DNA of 64,000 bases. Origin: Amphiduros pacificus. Lineage: Eukaryota; Annelida; Polychaeta; Phyllodocida; Hesionidae. This document shows, piece after piece, positions 39,491 to 52,523 of the stretch. The DNA lies in NCBI GenBank assembly GCA_949316495.1, contig OX439000.1:50046220-50110219 (forward strand). The letters are read 5' to 3'. The notes beneath the pieces are model-generated. The model was not told the origin of the DNA and made no database searches. It saw only the letters and a program-made list of their open reading frames with translations. Every line of letters begins with the position of its first letter. The first letter of the stretch is position 1. The position numbers and the translations under genes are program-made.

Positions 39491-40541
39491 CTATTTCAGG
39501 TCCAAAATCTCCAACATTATTGGCTCAATTTCCCTTGGGTTGATATCCAGCAGATATTTGCCATGACTTTCTGCTAACTCTTTGAGCTCCTTCATTTTTG
39601 ACATGAGCGCTGGGTATATATCCGCTGCTCTGATGTATGTGTATTTGGACTCTAGATAGTGTTTGAGCAGCAGTAAATATTTATCCTGTATGTTAGATAT
39701 GACCTCACGCACCGTGACGTGAGGGCCCTCTGGTGAGAAGAGCACCGTGACAAGAAGGATGATGACAATGGCCAGATCATCCCCCACCAGACCCTTCAGT
39801 GACTTACAGTAGTTCACATGACTATCATGGAGGTGTATATATCCTGTAGCATTTTTCAAAATTTCAGTTGGAATATCTCCTTTTGGCGTGACCCACACGT
39901 CCCGTTCACAGTCATATAAGGAAACCGATCGTAGCAGTAAAATATGAATCCATGTCCCTTTCAATATACCGATTTGACACTCCTGTGGAAGTCGTACAAA
40001 CTCCTCGAGGCGCTTGGCAAACTTGATGATCCTAAGAACTGTTATGCTGGACTGATTGACAAGCTGGTTGAGTGATGGGTCCAGCTGCTTGATATGGATG
40101 AGAGGTTCTAGATCTACAGTAAACGACAGGTCATACACCTGCTGTAGATCGCTCAGCAAAGAGCTCTCATCGTTTGTCAACCGGCGTACAAAGCATTGCT
40201 CTGCTGTGTAATTCAGACCATCATAATTGGTCGGGAGCTTGGCCAGTTTCATGGTGGACAACAGATTGTTTGAGTCTGTGGTGACTGTTGTGGCACCGTC
40301 GTTTTGTGCCTGGGTGGTGGTGATGGTGGTAGGGGAAGGAACCGTCATATTGAACGCTGCTGCCACCTGGGCGTTGAAAGCTGCCATGGGGTTCTCAAGG
40401 TTGATCAGGATTGGAACGTGCACTGGCTGCTGCTGCTGTTGTTCTTGCTGTTGTTGTTGTTGTTCTTGCTGCTGCAGCTGCTGCTGTTGCTGTACTGCAG
40501 CTGTTGCTACTACAGATAGCCATTTTTGGTCAACTGGTTCA
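39491..40541 (-). CDS. Receptor B exon: Gln tract and ligand-binding domain
   Basis: Acceptor gtgttattag|T completes the Val codon left by the previous exon. The CAG/CAA tract is at about 40424-40500 (minus); the plus-strand Leu and Cys runs there are shadows. The ligand-binding domain has EEFVRLPQECQIGILKG in the helix 3-5 position and the terminal EILDLK before TAG. Confidence 0.92.
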
Positions 40542-43500
40542 CTAATAACACAATACAAAAGAACTGTTAATAATAACTCAATCAATTAAATTAAGTCTTT
40601 ATGTCCATCTTGAAAAATAAGAATTTATACTAAGAAGATTAACTGAAAATTTTCTTTATGACAAAAAGTACTGAAATAATCTGTGGTGTCAATTATAGTA
40701 GTATACATGGCTAAAGCCAGATCCCTTAATACTACATACAATGCTTTGAGGCAAAATAAACCACATAGTGGAGTGCCTTACACTGCCTGTGGAGTGTGGG
40801 GTTGTGAGAGTGGGGCCTGTGGTGTGAGGGGTTGTGGTGTCATTGGACTGATGATCAGTGGCAGGGGATCTGGTGTGGCTGGTGTAGCTGGGGTGGCTGG
40901 TCCAGGCTGCGGTGTCAATGGTGCCTCCAACATCTGGGGAGTTTCTGGACTTCGGATGTCTGACTTTCGCGATCTTTTCTGACGGTTTGCTTTCACTTTG
41001 TCCATTCTGCGTTTCCGTTGATCATCACCTGCAAATTTACAAAGATTTGATAATACTTACACGAATTTCAAACCATTAATTAGAATTCTTTAGTAACATA
41101 TTAAATTACAACTACTGCAGTTTTAAACAATTTTGGCTCAATATCAATTATTCATTATCTTGTCTTAATTTACCACAGCATTAATTAAAAAGGCAATGTT
41201 CTGTCAATGTGGTATTAAGAATAACTATACCTAAAATAAGGTCACTCCTCATCCCAACTGTGAAACATTTCTGTAGTCGGCAGTGGGGGCAGAACCGCCT
41301 TGTATTGATATCTATAGTGCAACTCCCATTGAAAAGGCACTTGGTTTTCTGAAAATAATCAAATCTCATTTCAATAAATATACTTAACCCCCCAAAAAAG
41401 AAGGAAAACCTATTCCTTATGAAAACTTGATAACTTGACAAATGTCACAAAAGGTACTGCAATAATCCATGGTGTCAACAATAATAGTATACATGGCCAC
41501 AGCCAGATCCCTTAATACTATATACATTGCACTGGTTGATATCTGATCTAATGATGTAGGTCTTTTATTCTGTGCTGCAGTCTGTTAAGTGCACTTGCGC
41601 TCTGCTTTCTGATCTAATTCATGGACACTTTTAAATATCAAGACCCCTGCTCCATCCCCATCCCCATGCCAGTGGCCTGAAAACAGATAACAACAAACTG
41701 TGTGCCTTGCATAACACTACACGTTGTGTCATTTTGTCCCAGATTATTATTGGCTTCACATTAAGTTTCCATAGAGGGAGACACTTTGTAAGCTGCTAAA
41801 ATAACGCCTTTACATAGAATACAACACTCCTTTCAATACCAGCAGCAGCTAAGTCAGAGGTTATTTCTAGCACTGATGGTTAAAATATAGGTCAATAAAT
41901 ACCGGTAGGTCTTCTAGCTAGGGATGGCTAGCTTCAAGTATATTTACATACAAAGAGCTGTATTGAGTAAAAAAGCCACAATGAAGGGAGTGCTGCGTAA
42001 GTGGTAAAGATGGGATCTGATCACCGTCCTATTTAGTCACAGATGCCGAGTAACCCAAAAGATCAAAGGATGATTCCCAAATGTCTCCTGATTGATATTA
42101 CATACCAGCAACCAAGGATCAAAGGATCAATCCCCCCATAGTTATATAACTTATTATAACTTGCAAACAAAAGTTCAAAGGTCTGTCAATGGCTGCATGA
42201 AGTCAGAAACATCATTTCTGGAACATTTCAAGATATGCAAGTGTAAATACACAGAATACAATACATGTTGGAGACTGCAGTTTGGAATGTTCTAAAAATA
42301 TATGAATTTACCCCTGGTGAGGAATCTTTTTCCATGTGGTGGCAGCACTGCACAGAAACAAAATGACATCACCTGGGGATAACTTGACATGGTGTGTGGA
42401 CATCAAGTCAATGTATATGTGGTAAAAATAATTACATGGATACTTGACATTTGGTTCTGTCACTATTACTGAGTTGAGAGGAGGTTTTTCTTCTGTTTTT
42501 TGTGGGTATATGGTATATGGTATTCTCTGTGTATTTGGATGTAAAAGAAGATTGATGTCATCATTGGATAACAAAGATAACTGAGATCATTCATTAAACA
42601 CCAGGGGCGAAGAAAACAAACTTTTGTGACCATATCCATACCTGATAAAAACAGGAACTCATAGTGTTTTGCCAAATATACAGAAATTACTGCTCCGTCA
42701 TACATAAAACAGTCTTTCTAGGAGACAATGATTGCTGTGTGAATATTGACCTCTCGGCGGCATTTGATTGGTTCACATATGGAGTCCCATGAGCATCACT
42801 TTTGGGACCTATTCTGTTCACTGTTAATATTGTACCATTTGTTGGATCTGTCAGGCAGACATGAAATAGAAACATCTTGACTTGAACATGAAAACTGCAT
42901 GAGGGTCATCACTGCTTTCCATATGCTAACCTTCATCAGTAAAGAAGGAAACTTAGACATATTAGTTTATAGAAACAGAGGATGTCATTAATATTTCCAG
43001 ACTTAACTATGAAAACCCAGATCTGTATGATGTGAAAAATGGGCTAATATCATATTGGGAACATAACTGCCATAATGTCAACAAACGGCAGAAACTATGA
43101 CTCGCTAGTGATAATTTCTCAACTATGGACATTGCCATCTTGCCAGCTGATGTAAAAATCCCTGCAATTGCTACAGAACTATGCAGTTATATTGAGTAAG
43201 ATCAGGGAAATAGTATTGCATCTGTAAGGAAGTAAAGGAAATGCAATGGCTATTTCTCACTGTCAGAATCCCCTCAGTGGCTAAATAGGTGTTTTGAAGA
43301 AATACCTTTAAGTCATCTCTGTTGCAGAGACATTACTTCAGCAAGTGCTCTGAACAGAAAGAGTCTGGTAAGATAATCGCATTCAGAGATGTACACTCAA
43401 TTATCACCTTGTAGATGCACACTTGACATTTGTCTGGTAAACAAACACTTTATGATGTGTTTTATGAAATGATGGCATTGATCTGGACAATAAAAAAATT

Positions 43501-44499
43501 ATCCTTTATAGGAGGACAAAAATGGATTTGAAAGACCTTATAAATTTTATTTTAAGTAGAAAAAAAATTAAAAGAATATATCTTTAGTATCACAAGTAAT
43601 GCAACAGTTAATCTTCCAAGGAGTTAATTTGTGGCTTACCTTATCTTTGAGTGCATTTCTCCTGAAGAAAGCCTTGCAGGATTCACAAGACACTGCATCA
43701 AAGTTACATCCCAAAGCCTTGTCCCCACACACGCCACACAACTTGTCATCTTTCACATTGCTGGCCACTTTGGCTTTCTTCCTGGCAGGCCCATCCCCTT
43801 CATTATCAAGGCTGGGATCTGATGGAGAATTCTGAAATAAAATTGGAAAAATAAAATAAAGTAGAGAAAAATCTGTTACCATTATACAGTATATTCCTTA
43901 AAAGTTGATTGTTTTAGTAGATGAAAGATCTTAGGAGGCATTTATCATTAATTAGTAACTGACCAGTAAGCTGGGTGGATGTGAGACATCTGCGGCAGAC
44001 TCCACAGATCCGGGAGGAGAAAAACCATTCTCCTCATCTGACACCAACTAAAACAAATATATATTACATTGTATTACAAATATATCATACATTATATAAT
44101 ACATACCCTGGTAATATGGTGAAAATAATGAGCTTTATGTTAAATAAACTTTTGTTTGTTTATCTAGATATTGTAAACAGTGGAGTTTCATAGTAAAGTC
44201 CATCAAAACATTGCATAACATTCAGAATGACCTGCTAATCCTTGTTTGTAAGTTGGCAACGATTCTGAATAGAAATCTCATCACAAGCCTGACACAAGAT
44301 CAATACAAAGATTTAAGTAAGTGCCATATTGACTTACCATTTCAAATTTCATAATCAAACACAAAGTTTCTCACTGTAAACCATTAGGTATTGTGACCAT
44401 ATTCATAAAAGTCTAACACAGGCAGCAATAAACTATCTTTAACAAATCTGACAATTTCGAAATATAATTCAGATGATTCAGCACTGTTTGTTTTACACA

Positions 44500-44530
<31 letters not shown>

Positions 44531-47500
44531 AAGCTAACTGAGCTGAGCAGGGCAGAACATCAGCTGATCTCATCAAACAACAATCACCACAGTGACACAC
44601 TTTCTCTACAACTTCCATATCAGGCAAATGTCAGATCATATCTGATTACTTGTGTATCTGATGTCAAAGCATAAAAGTCCTGAGGGAAACATGAACAAAT
44701 TCAGACATCTCCCTGATTCCTGGTATCATGATAGCTAGCAGGTCAAGGACATAGTTTTATTTTTTATAGAAATTCACTATTTGATATTTAAATAATGTAA
44801 TATTAGACAAGCTAAAGGTTGGTCTCATCGCCAACTTCTTGAATTTTAACATCCATGATTAAATTTTGAAATCATCACCTTTATTGCAAAGAAAACTTTC
44901 AAGCACTTCAAAATTTCACTGACCATTTCATTTGTGTTGCTCCCACAATCTCATTAAGGTGTGTATTCTTTAAATTAAATCAATCTGTGTTACCCTCCAT
45001 AGCAGGACTATCATATCAGTCCCTCCCACCAAAGCTACAAATGTGTGTACAGAATCAAGCACAAGTCATAAGCATTCAGAAAAATCTGGCTGTCAACTCA
45101 CTGGTGAAAGAATATAAATAGATTTGTTTTGTACTGGCAGTTGTACTGATTGGTCAGGATATATGCCAGACACCTGTTTACAGTTTATGACTCAATGTTG
45201 GTCAATTCAGATTTGAAGATATTTTTCTGAGCAAGGCAAGTATTTATGACTTGGGTATTTCCAAACTGTATAATACAGAGTAAATCTGTGTATTCTTTGT
45301 GAAGATATTTATTAATGACAATGACAAAATGACAATGACATGTTCATGTCAATGTGTGTCAGCCGTGTCCATGTCCATTGTTCATAAGAGTTTAGACTGG
45401 TAATTTTTTTTTCAAAGTGTATTTTTTGTTGAGATGTCAGCAAAGATGTATTTATGACCTATTTTTGAGGTTTCACCCTGTGAAAATTCTCTTGTGCATC
45501 CAAAGTGCATCTGAAAGGTTCTCATGAGAATAGCAACATGTCTCACAAAGTAACGGTCTTGAGGAATCCACCTATGATAAATTCCTCAAGATGTGAGAGA
45601 AATTACTCAACTAATGATTTTCTTGAAGCCTGCATCATTTTACACTAACTTAAAAATGAACTTCAAGAATATCATGCCATGGGAACTTGATAGGGAGCAA
45701 ACACTGTTGTTTTATTAAGTTTCAACCAATTTTCAATTACCAACATTGTATATGGCTGAAAAACTGAATATGGTGTCCACAGTGGCCTGAATTACTTACA
45801 AACAAATTAAATTAAAATGTAAGTTTGTTGTTAAAGTCTTGATATCAGTTTGAATTACCACAAAATGCACTGAAATAGTGTATGATTTGTTCCTCTACTT
45901 TTTCATGTTTCCTGATTTGAGCCTTCAGTTTACCGATTTTTCCTCTATTATCGCTCACATACTAGAGAATGCCTTCTCCACCCTACTTCTGGGAGCAATG
46001 ATTGCTGCTGTCAGTTATAAACTTTTAATTATATGTTTTTAAATAAAATGATAATCAAGAGACATGTCTATCAATGCAAACTTTGTATAATGGTTTCATT
46101 TCTCAAAGGGACATGCAAAAATATGTGAATGCTGAATATCTAACAACTAAATGTGCACTGAAAATATTCTCTGTTCAACAACATAAATTCAATAAGTGTT
46201 AATTTAAAAAAAATCAAGCTCGCGTAAGTTTGCAAAATCCCTAAGGCAAAATCCAAGGGCAAAAATCGAAGAAAATCTTCTTACTCTACTACACATTCAC
46301 AAATCATTTCTTATGCAAAAGTGCTATCTGACGGTGTAAGCAGAAATAATGTGTCAAAAACATGGCCAACATAAACCGATAATAGGTGTATGCTCCATAG
46401 ACTTCCAGCTTAATCATGTCAAAACTTTGAACATTCAGCCCTAAAGTCAAAACAAACGTGAGAGAAAATGGTGGCCAGCAAGGTGGCAGCAACAGGAAGT
46501 CCATGTTCTGCACATGCCCACTTCCAATCAGAGCAGAAGGATTATGAAATGTATAACTACTACATAAAAATCCTCTTTTCGTGTTTTATATTTCTTCAAA
46601 TTAGGTGAATTTGAAATGCTGATTAACATTTAGGGAAGGTTTGTGCCAAACAACTATTTGGTCAAACCAGATGACTCATTCTCAAGGTTTGATTATTTCT
46701 GAAAATGATCAATGTGAGAAAATGATACATAGATGCAACTCAACATGACATCATAGTTAAACAATTGTAACTATGTGTGACAGAAGACCTCACAATAATC
46801 TCACTGCTAAATCTAAACATGAGAGTGTTTGTTTGGTGCTTTGACTTGATGAATCTGAAGTTGAAAGATTTCATAAATGTCATTGGTTAGATTTGGACAC
46901 CAGGCTTTGTCTAAACATAATTATAAATAATTCACAAAAATGTGTCTACTGTGGTCCTGGTTATTCATATCCTGAAATAGTAGGACAAGAAAACAATGAA
47001 ATGTTCTAAATAAGCACTATAAATAAAAATGTATGTTTGCTTGTATTTTCAAGTTGATAGACCTAGTTGGATATGACTATGCATGAATGTGAGGAAGTTC
47101 TGACATCAAACAGTTGACAACTTAATCCTCTGTTCTAATACAAAGATAACAATCGCGTATAAAAACCTATGTCTGATGAGCCATCTTAACAAGATAATGA
47201 AGCATGAGGGAAGATAAAGCTATTTTTATATTGGATTCTGCTGACAATATCTCCATAATATATACATGTCCCAGATTCCTTTGTAGTGTTGGTACTGCAT
47301 CTGAGGACTTTGTACTCAAGGTCAGATAATCATGTTACAAAGTTTGATTGAATGTTGTATAAATTTGGACAAATCTGTCAAAGACTTTGTCCCTTAATTA
47401 TGATAAGCTGCCTGTAGTAAATCTTGTTGATATATATTTTGCAGAAGGTAACTGATAATGCTGACTGATACCATCCCTTATGAACCTTATTTTATGCTGC

Positions 47501-50220
47501 TGAGGTACAGATTGGTACTAGAGAAGTTTTCAGAATTGTACCATTTTTACATACTTCCCAATCCTGAAAAGCTGCTTATATAAATATAATCCCCATCCAC
47601 TGACTTTCCCCATCAGTGAAGTAAGTAGACTTGATTCAGTCTCAATCCTCCAAGAAGGAATACAGGCTGGAATGGGCCGCTGTAGACACCATTTCTTTAT
47701 CTTTCTGTTCCAGCAATGTGGGTCGCTCCTGAACTAAGCACATTCAAGAACAAAAGATGGCTATGGTATCTAGAGCCATAGGGCCCACTTTTGCCTTCAA
47801 AATCAAGGCACATTTTCCTGATATATCAGGCCAGTTCATATCTTTATGCCTAAGACTGATTGGTTCAATCATCTACACTCACACAATACATTAACTCACA
47901 CAAGTAGAATGATTAGTTAGAACTTTGAACCAATGAGAAGACACCAACTTGGAGACATTAAGACTAATCATGAGCATGTTTTCAATGTCCCACACTGCTA
48001 TCTGTATGCTATCCTCAGTATTTTACCCGACATTACACTTGACTACGTGAAACGGCATTCAGATGAGTCCAAGTCATGACGTCATGACTATAAACAGGGG
48101 AAAACATCACATGACGTCAGAAGCACAACTGAGTTGTGGAGCTTCTATTCGCTACTGTCATTCGTATAATTAGACTGACCCACTTTCACCTGATCGCACA
48201 AACTCATAAACAATGGCAAAATGATGCTGTGCTCTTGAAATAACAAAGAAATGTTTTCAGACAGGATAGACATCTCATGCTGACTAAAACAGAACATAAT
48301 TGTTTGATTGGTTGTTGACTTCTACTGGAATTGTGAGTTAATTTGGTTGGGCAGTGCATGTTATTTCTAAAATCAGAGAATTGCAAGTCTATTTTGAATA
48401 TAGGAAGTTTGCAATGATTGTTTCATTTTGTGTTTATTTATTTTTGTTGTTGTTTATTTAAATTTTTTTTTTTTGTTGCAAATTTTGTTTTGTTTGTTGT
48501 AATTTTCATTCTGTTAGTTGTATTTTTTGTTTTGTTTTACATGTGTTTAATGTGGCGCACCACATTTTTTGTTTGAAGGGTTCCTTTTCTGACATTTATT
48601 GCTGACAGGGACTATGGAGAAGACTGATTTGCACATGAAGTCATCATTCACAAAATAGAAAGTTCATCACAATGTCTCATCATCCTGGTTTCAATGAAAC
48701 ATAGAAGTTTCACCCTGTGTGAAGTCTGTGTCAGTTCAAGTCGGTTTGTGATGGTTAAATAAGGGTATCATGAACTCTTTGTAACCCCAGATAAGGCTCA
48801 AAGTGGGTTGGTACTGTTTGGCATCATTCCAGCACTATTTAAAACTTTTGTAAAATTAGGAAAGTCACCGGCAATTTTACAGAGATTTGGGGTATGATAT
48901 GTGGTCTTAAAACTGATACAAACAAGCTATCTCCCTGAAATAAACCAAAATATACCTGCCATCATAATTGTGTTTTGATAAAAGTACCAAATACTATACT
49001 CAATGGATGAGTTTGATTTTATCGGAAGACTAATCTAATTTCAAATGGCACAGAAAATTATGTGGGCATAAAATTTACTTCTTATATTATGATTACATTT
49101 ACCTCAGAAATTGTTGGTAAATTATTGGTAAAATATAAAGCATTATTTCTTGAAAATGTTTTTTCAGAAAAACTGAAATTGAACTCAGACTCTTTTTACT
49201 GAGTGTAATGTTAAATGGATTATGCATTAATAAATAAAATTGAGCTCAATGTTGACATTCAACCCTTCCGAAGTGTTTTCACAGTACGCGTATTGTTGTC
49301 ACCATAAAATAATGCATTTGATCAAACTTCATTGTATGATTGGATAAACTGCAGGTGTGATTTGACTGTTGTTCACTGTAGATATTTGCTGATCAACTTA
49401 TAAATATATTTTCCCCAGATAGAGTACCACAGTGTTTGAGGGCTCCGTTGATGTTAATTTTACCTGAACAAAATAGTCCCTTTTGCTTTATATTGTGTAG
49501 ATTTTGTGAAACTGCCTTTAAAAACCACCTGTTAAAAGCATTTTCCCCAAAGAATGAAGGATATTTTCTCAAAGGCACTGTTCCATTCATGTTTTATATA
49601 TAAAGGCCTAATTTGGAATAAGTGAAACAATATACCTTATGACTGAGTTATGAGCAGCCAATCATGTGAATTTTCAAGAAGTCCAACAGAATAAAGTGCC
49701 TGGTGTGATGGTGGCACAGAATGGAAGCAAGCCGACTTGCTGTATGTTAATCTTGGGAAATGATTTTCGGTGAGAGAACTCATTCTCAGTCTCTGTCTCT
49801 CGGGGGCAAGACTGACTTTCCTTAAAGAGGAAGGTATCCCTGCTGTGAGTTTATAATTAGACACGTGTAACCTTGGAACAATTCCCCATCACAATGTCAC
49901 GTTGACAACTCTATATGATAGCGATACAAAGCGATTTATGCTGTAAAAGTGTGGCCTACATTTTCGTGGCTTGTTTACACCGAGTGCATCTGTACGCGCA
50001 CTTGTATGGATGATGTCCTTGTCTTGACAGCTCTGTCATTTTACAAACTTTCACTCCTTTTGACACCCATATTCACCGAATCACATCAAAGATAACTTGA
50101 CTAACACTCTCTATAATTCAAATACAACGTTGTGACTATAAAACTGATTCGATTATTTACAGCTAGGCTCGAAATATTGAAGGTAAAAGTCCGCTAAAGT
50201 TCTGTACTTACGCTCGCCAT
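39491..50220 (-). CDS. NR1J/HR96-like nuclear receptor, copy B (spliced, complete)
   Basis: Second HR96/DAF-12-type receptor. Exons in transcript order: 50212-50220, 43964-44047, 43640-43831, 41231-41348, 40782-41028, 39491-40541; phases agree throughout and give 566 aa. MAS opens the protein. Residues 4-62 are acidic, then basic (RKKAK, a possible nuclear-localisation signal). Finger 1 starts at C63 with the P-box [10 protein letters not shown]; finger 2 starts at C99 (CLFNGSC ... RRFCPHC). The hinge (~136-216) is a Pro/Thr-rich chain with PAT repeats. A glutamine tract lies at ~234-255, then a Thr-rich linker. The ligand-binding domain is at ~335-566, ending in an AF-2 core LEILDL. It differs from copy A by the long hinge and Gln tract. 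It converges on the FEM1-like gene. The ligand is unknown. Confidence 0.92.
40661..40745. repeat. Direct repeat, copy 1 (intronic, receptor B)
   Basis: About 85 bp, matching 41446-41530 over most of its length (shared GTATACATGGC, AGCCAGATCCCTTAATACTA). The two copies flank the hinge and second-finger exons. Confidence 0.8.
40782..41028 (-). CDS. Receptor B hinge exon
   Basis: Acceptor aaatttgcag|GT, donor GCAGT|gtaagg chosen because it leaves the phase needed by the next exon. Encodes DDQRKRRMDKVKANRQKRSR, a strongly basic extension of the DNA-binding domain, then a Pro/Thr-rich chain. Confidence 0.85.
41231..41348 (-). CDS. Receptor B exon: zinc finger 2
   Basis: Acceptor ttattttcag, donor TTAG|gtatag. 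All four Cys ligands are present and RLQKCFTVGMRSDLIL follows. 118 nt, so skipping it would shift the frame. Confidence 0.9.
41446..41530. repeat. Direct repeat, copy 2 (intronic, receptor B)
   Basis: Partner of 40661-40745 in the same orientation, roughly 80% alike by eye. Confidence 0.8.
42700..43400 (+). mobile_element. Highly decayed LINE relic in a receptor B intron
   Basis: A short stretch at about 42745-42850 still reads DLSAAFD, then YGVP and LLGPILFTVNIVPF in one frame with a stop between, the same reverse-transcriptase landmarks as the LINE at 35252. Boundaries are guesses; the rest is unrecognisable. Confidence 0.6.
43640..43831 (-). CDS. Receptor B exon: zinc finger 1
   Basis: Acceptor ttttatttcag, donor AAG|gtaagc. 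64 whole codons (phase 0 to 0): a charged lead, the basic RKKAK and finger 1 (CGVCGDKALGCNFDAVSCES). The exit after RRNALKDK is at the same codon position and phase as in receptor A. Confidence 0.93.
43964..44047 (-). CDS. Receptor B exon 2, acidic N-terminal segment
   Basis: 28 codons, phase 0 to 0 (LVSDEENGFSPPGSVESAAD and a few more), acceptor tatttgttttag, donor CTG|gtcagt. No domain; probably disordered. Confidence 0.8.
44048..50211 (-). other. 6.2 kb first intron of receptor B
   Basis: AT-rich, no coding motif recognised. Holds a (CA)n microsatellite at 44497-44531 and T-rich runs near 48430-48535. First introns of this size often carry regulatory sites, but I can point to none. Confidence 0.7.
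44497..44531. repeat. (CA)n microsatellite
   Basis: CACACACACACCACACACAC and following CA dinucleotides. Confidence 0.9.
50212..50220 (-). CDS. Receptor B exon 1, 9-nt coding start
   Basis: Minus strand GGAAAATGGCGAGC|gtaagt: ATG in good context, three codons (MAS), then a strong donor in phase 0 that fits the exon at 43964-44047. An ATG 16 nt upstream is in another frame, and its frame hits a stop early in the next exon. Confidence 0.75.
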
Positions 50221-52360
50221 TTTCCTCTGTTGACATGTTATTCTGCTAGAAGTCATGTGACCATTCGTTTACGACATTTTGTCAAGAAAATTTCCTATAT
50301 TGATGCTATATTTCAATATCAGACAAGAAGGATTACATTAAATAGCAACATTAAATAGCAACACACACAATAAAAGATATCATTATTTCATCAAAATTGG
50401 TTAAATTTTAACGACATTAAACAAACTAGGTCATGAACTCTGACCAGCTTAAGGCTAGTGAGTGCCCCCTAGTGGCAGAGGAGTAAATTACACAACAGGA
50501 GTACTCTTGTTTTTAGCTGTGTTTATTTCATTTCGTTGGGAAGAAAATTCACTGTGATCCTAGTGAAACCAATTTTCTCATTTTGATTTGTATAATTTGG
50601 AAATAAAAAGGAAGTTTGGCAATCAGATATGTGAAGGGAGGTGAAAAAATTCATATTTTTTAAATGATCAAGTGTGTACTTTATCTCTATTTTTCTCTTA
50701 ATGTTTTTGAAAATTAGAAAATCTGTTTCACTAGGATCACAGTAAATATTGTTAAGATCACTTTTATAAAATTGTTTGGAAATCCACTTTATTATGGTCC
50801 CACAATCTGCAGAACTTTTTCTCTTTAACATTTTGACATGACAAAATAAATTTTGGAGCAGTGACATATTACTACGCCAATTTTTATGAGTTAAAAAGAT
50901 ATAAAGCTTTCAATATAATTCCATTTTGACTTTCAAATAATAAATCAATAATTTTATTACAAAAATGAATACCATAAAATGTCATTTCATGACTTGAAAG
51001 TTTTAATGAAAAAGGAACTCTTTCTGACAGTTGAGCATATTTCCCGTACTTTTTTGAAAACGTTCCATTTTGGCATAAAAAGAAAGTTCCCTCAGAAAAT
51101 CTGCCACCAAAGGACACTCACTACCAACACCCATAAATACCCTTAAGGGTAATTATAGGTCTTATGGATGAGAGCCCCCTAGTGGTAGATGTCAAAAAGG
51201 ATCAAATTGCAAAGACCAGCCATTTGGAGTGAGATTGATATTTATCTTGACTCTGTCAGACAGACTCTTTTGGTTCTTTCTCATTCACTCGCCAGTGTAA
51301 AATTGTTTCGAACTCCACACTCTCTGGTCTGGAATCATATAATATGCCCGCCCCATACAGCCTGTTTTGTGGTTTATTTCTCCACCAAACTAATGTGAGA
51401 AATATCTTTGGGGAAAACTCGCTAATCTGTGGGATACTCGCTGATCTAGCGAAAATTCCCTAACCTGGGGAAAACTCGCTAATCTGGGGAAAACTCACAA
51501 ATCTGGGGTAAACTCGCTAACCTGTACCTGGGATCCTTCCATGACTAATTGAGCATCAGGGGCATATGAGATAACATGAGGGACTGCTTACAGCCCCTCA
51601 CTGTAGATAAATGCCTAACCTACCGAACTTTGTGATGAAATAGAAAGTCCATGTATTTGAACTTGAACATTTATTTTTGCTTTTGAGAATATGATACATA
51701 TGTGTATGCCAGTATACAAAACCTATCAGAATACTAACCCCCCCCCCCCGCTGATAACAAGGAGATTCTCTCGGAACTATGGAGAGTCACTGGAGATTAA
51801 ACTTACTCTCCAGTCAGCGACAAGAAAGAACTTCACTTACAACACAGGCATCAGACACCTCTGGTCAAATATTAAAATAAAAAATAACCAAGAACCAAAA
51901 ATTCTGAATAAAAAAACTACAGAAAAAAATGGTTTCATTGTGTGAGTCTTTTCAACAAACAACTTTGAAGCAATTTAACCCGACGTTACACAACCGCATC
52001 CCCAAGAAATTGGCTGAAAAACGGTCAAGAACCCAACAAAAAATAAAGGTATTCATCCTATGAACATCTTTATTGCAAACTATCCTGCAACCCACAAAAG
52101 AAAGAAATGGGAGCAATAAAATTTGTTTTCAAAATGGAGATTCCTACCCCGCGCCGGGGCTGTACGAAGCGCAAAATAAACAAAATAGTCCGGTGGCTTC
52201 AAGGGAGAGGGTCCTTATTTTATAAAACATTAAATAACAAATCAAATTAGATTCTTTTTGACATAAAAAAAAGTCATTTCTACCCCAAAAACCAATGCGT
52301 TAAATGTGGAAATACACATACGATCACTCCAAAACCAGGAGTACACAATACGCACCAGGA
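50221..52360. other. Intergenic DNA and promoter side of receptor B
   Basis: No gene recognised. The receptor B promoter must lie near 50230-50500 on minus; no TATA box is evident. A tandem repeat occupies 51410-51522 and a C run lies near 51719. Confidence 0.5.
51410..51522. repeat. ~20-bp tandem repeat, about six diverged copies
   Basis: Unit GGGGAAAACTCGCTAATCTG with point differences between copies. Confidence 0.85.
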
Positions 52361-52488
52361 AAATAGGGGTTTCCCCGTAGCACCTCCACTTGGTAACCAA
52401 TGGAAACCACACTAACACCTCCACCTGGAGGCGCCAGAGATGAGGCGCCCAGCACCTCCAGAGGTGCCGGCACCTCCACCCCATCCAA

Positions 52489-52523
52489 TATAAAAATCAG
52501 ACGTAGGATAACGCAGTCAGTCC
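52489..52523 (+). promoter_or_regulatory. TATA box and initiator of the Penelope-like element
   Basis: TATAAAAAT at 52489-52497, then TCAGTC at 52517-52522 (animal initiator consensus TCAKTY), whose A lies 30 nt after the first T of the TATA box. The predicted start falls on the first bases of the hammerhead fold. Confidence 0.5.

Noticed and set aside
40227-40589. Plus-strand frames rich in Cys and Leu runs
   Set aside because: Antisense shadows of the glutamine tract of receptor B.
49393-49590. 65-codon minus-strand frame in the first intron of receptor B
   Set aside because: No family resemblance that I recognise and no splice context; left as noncoding.
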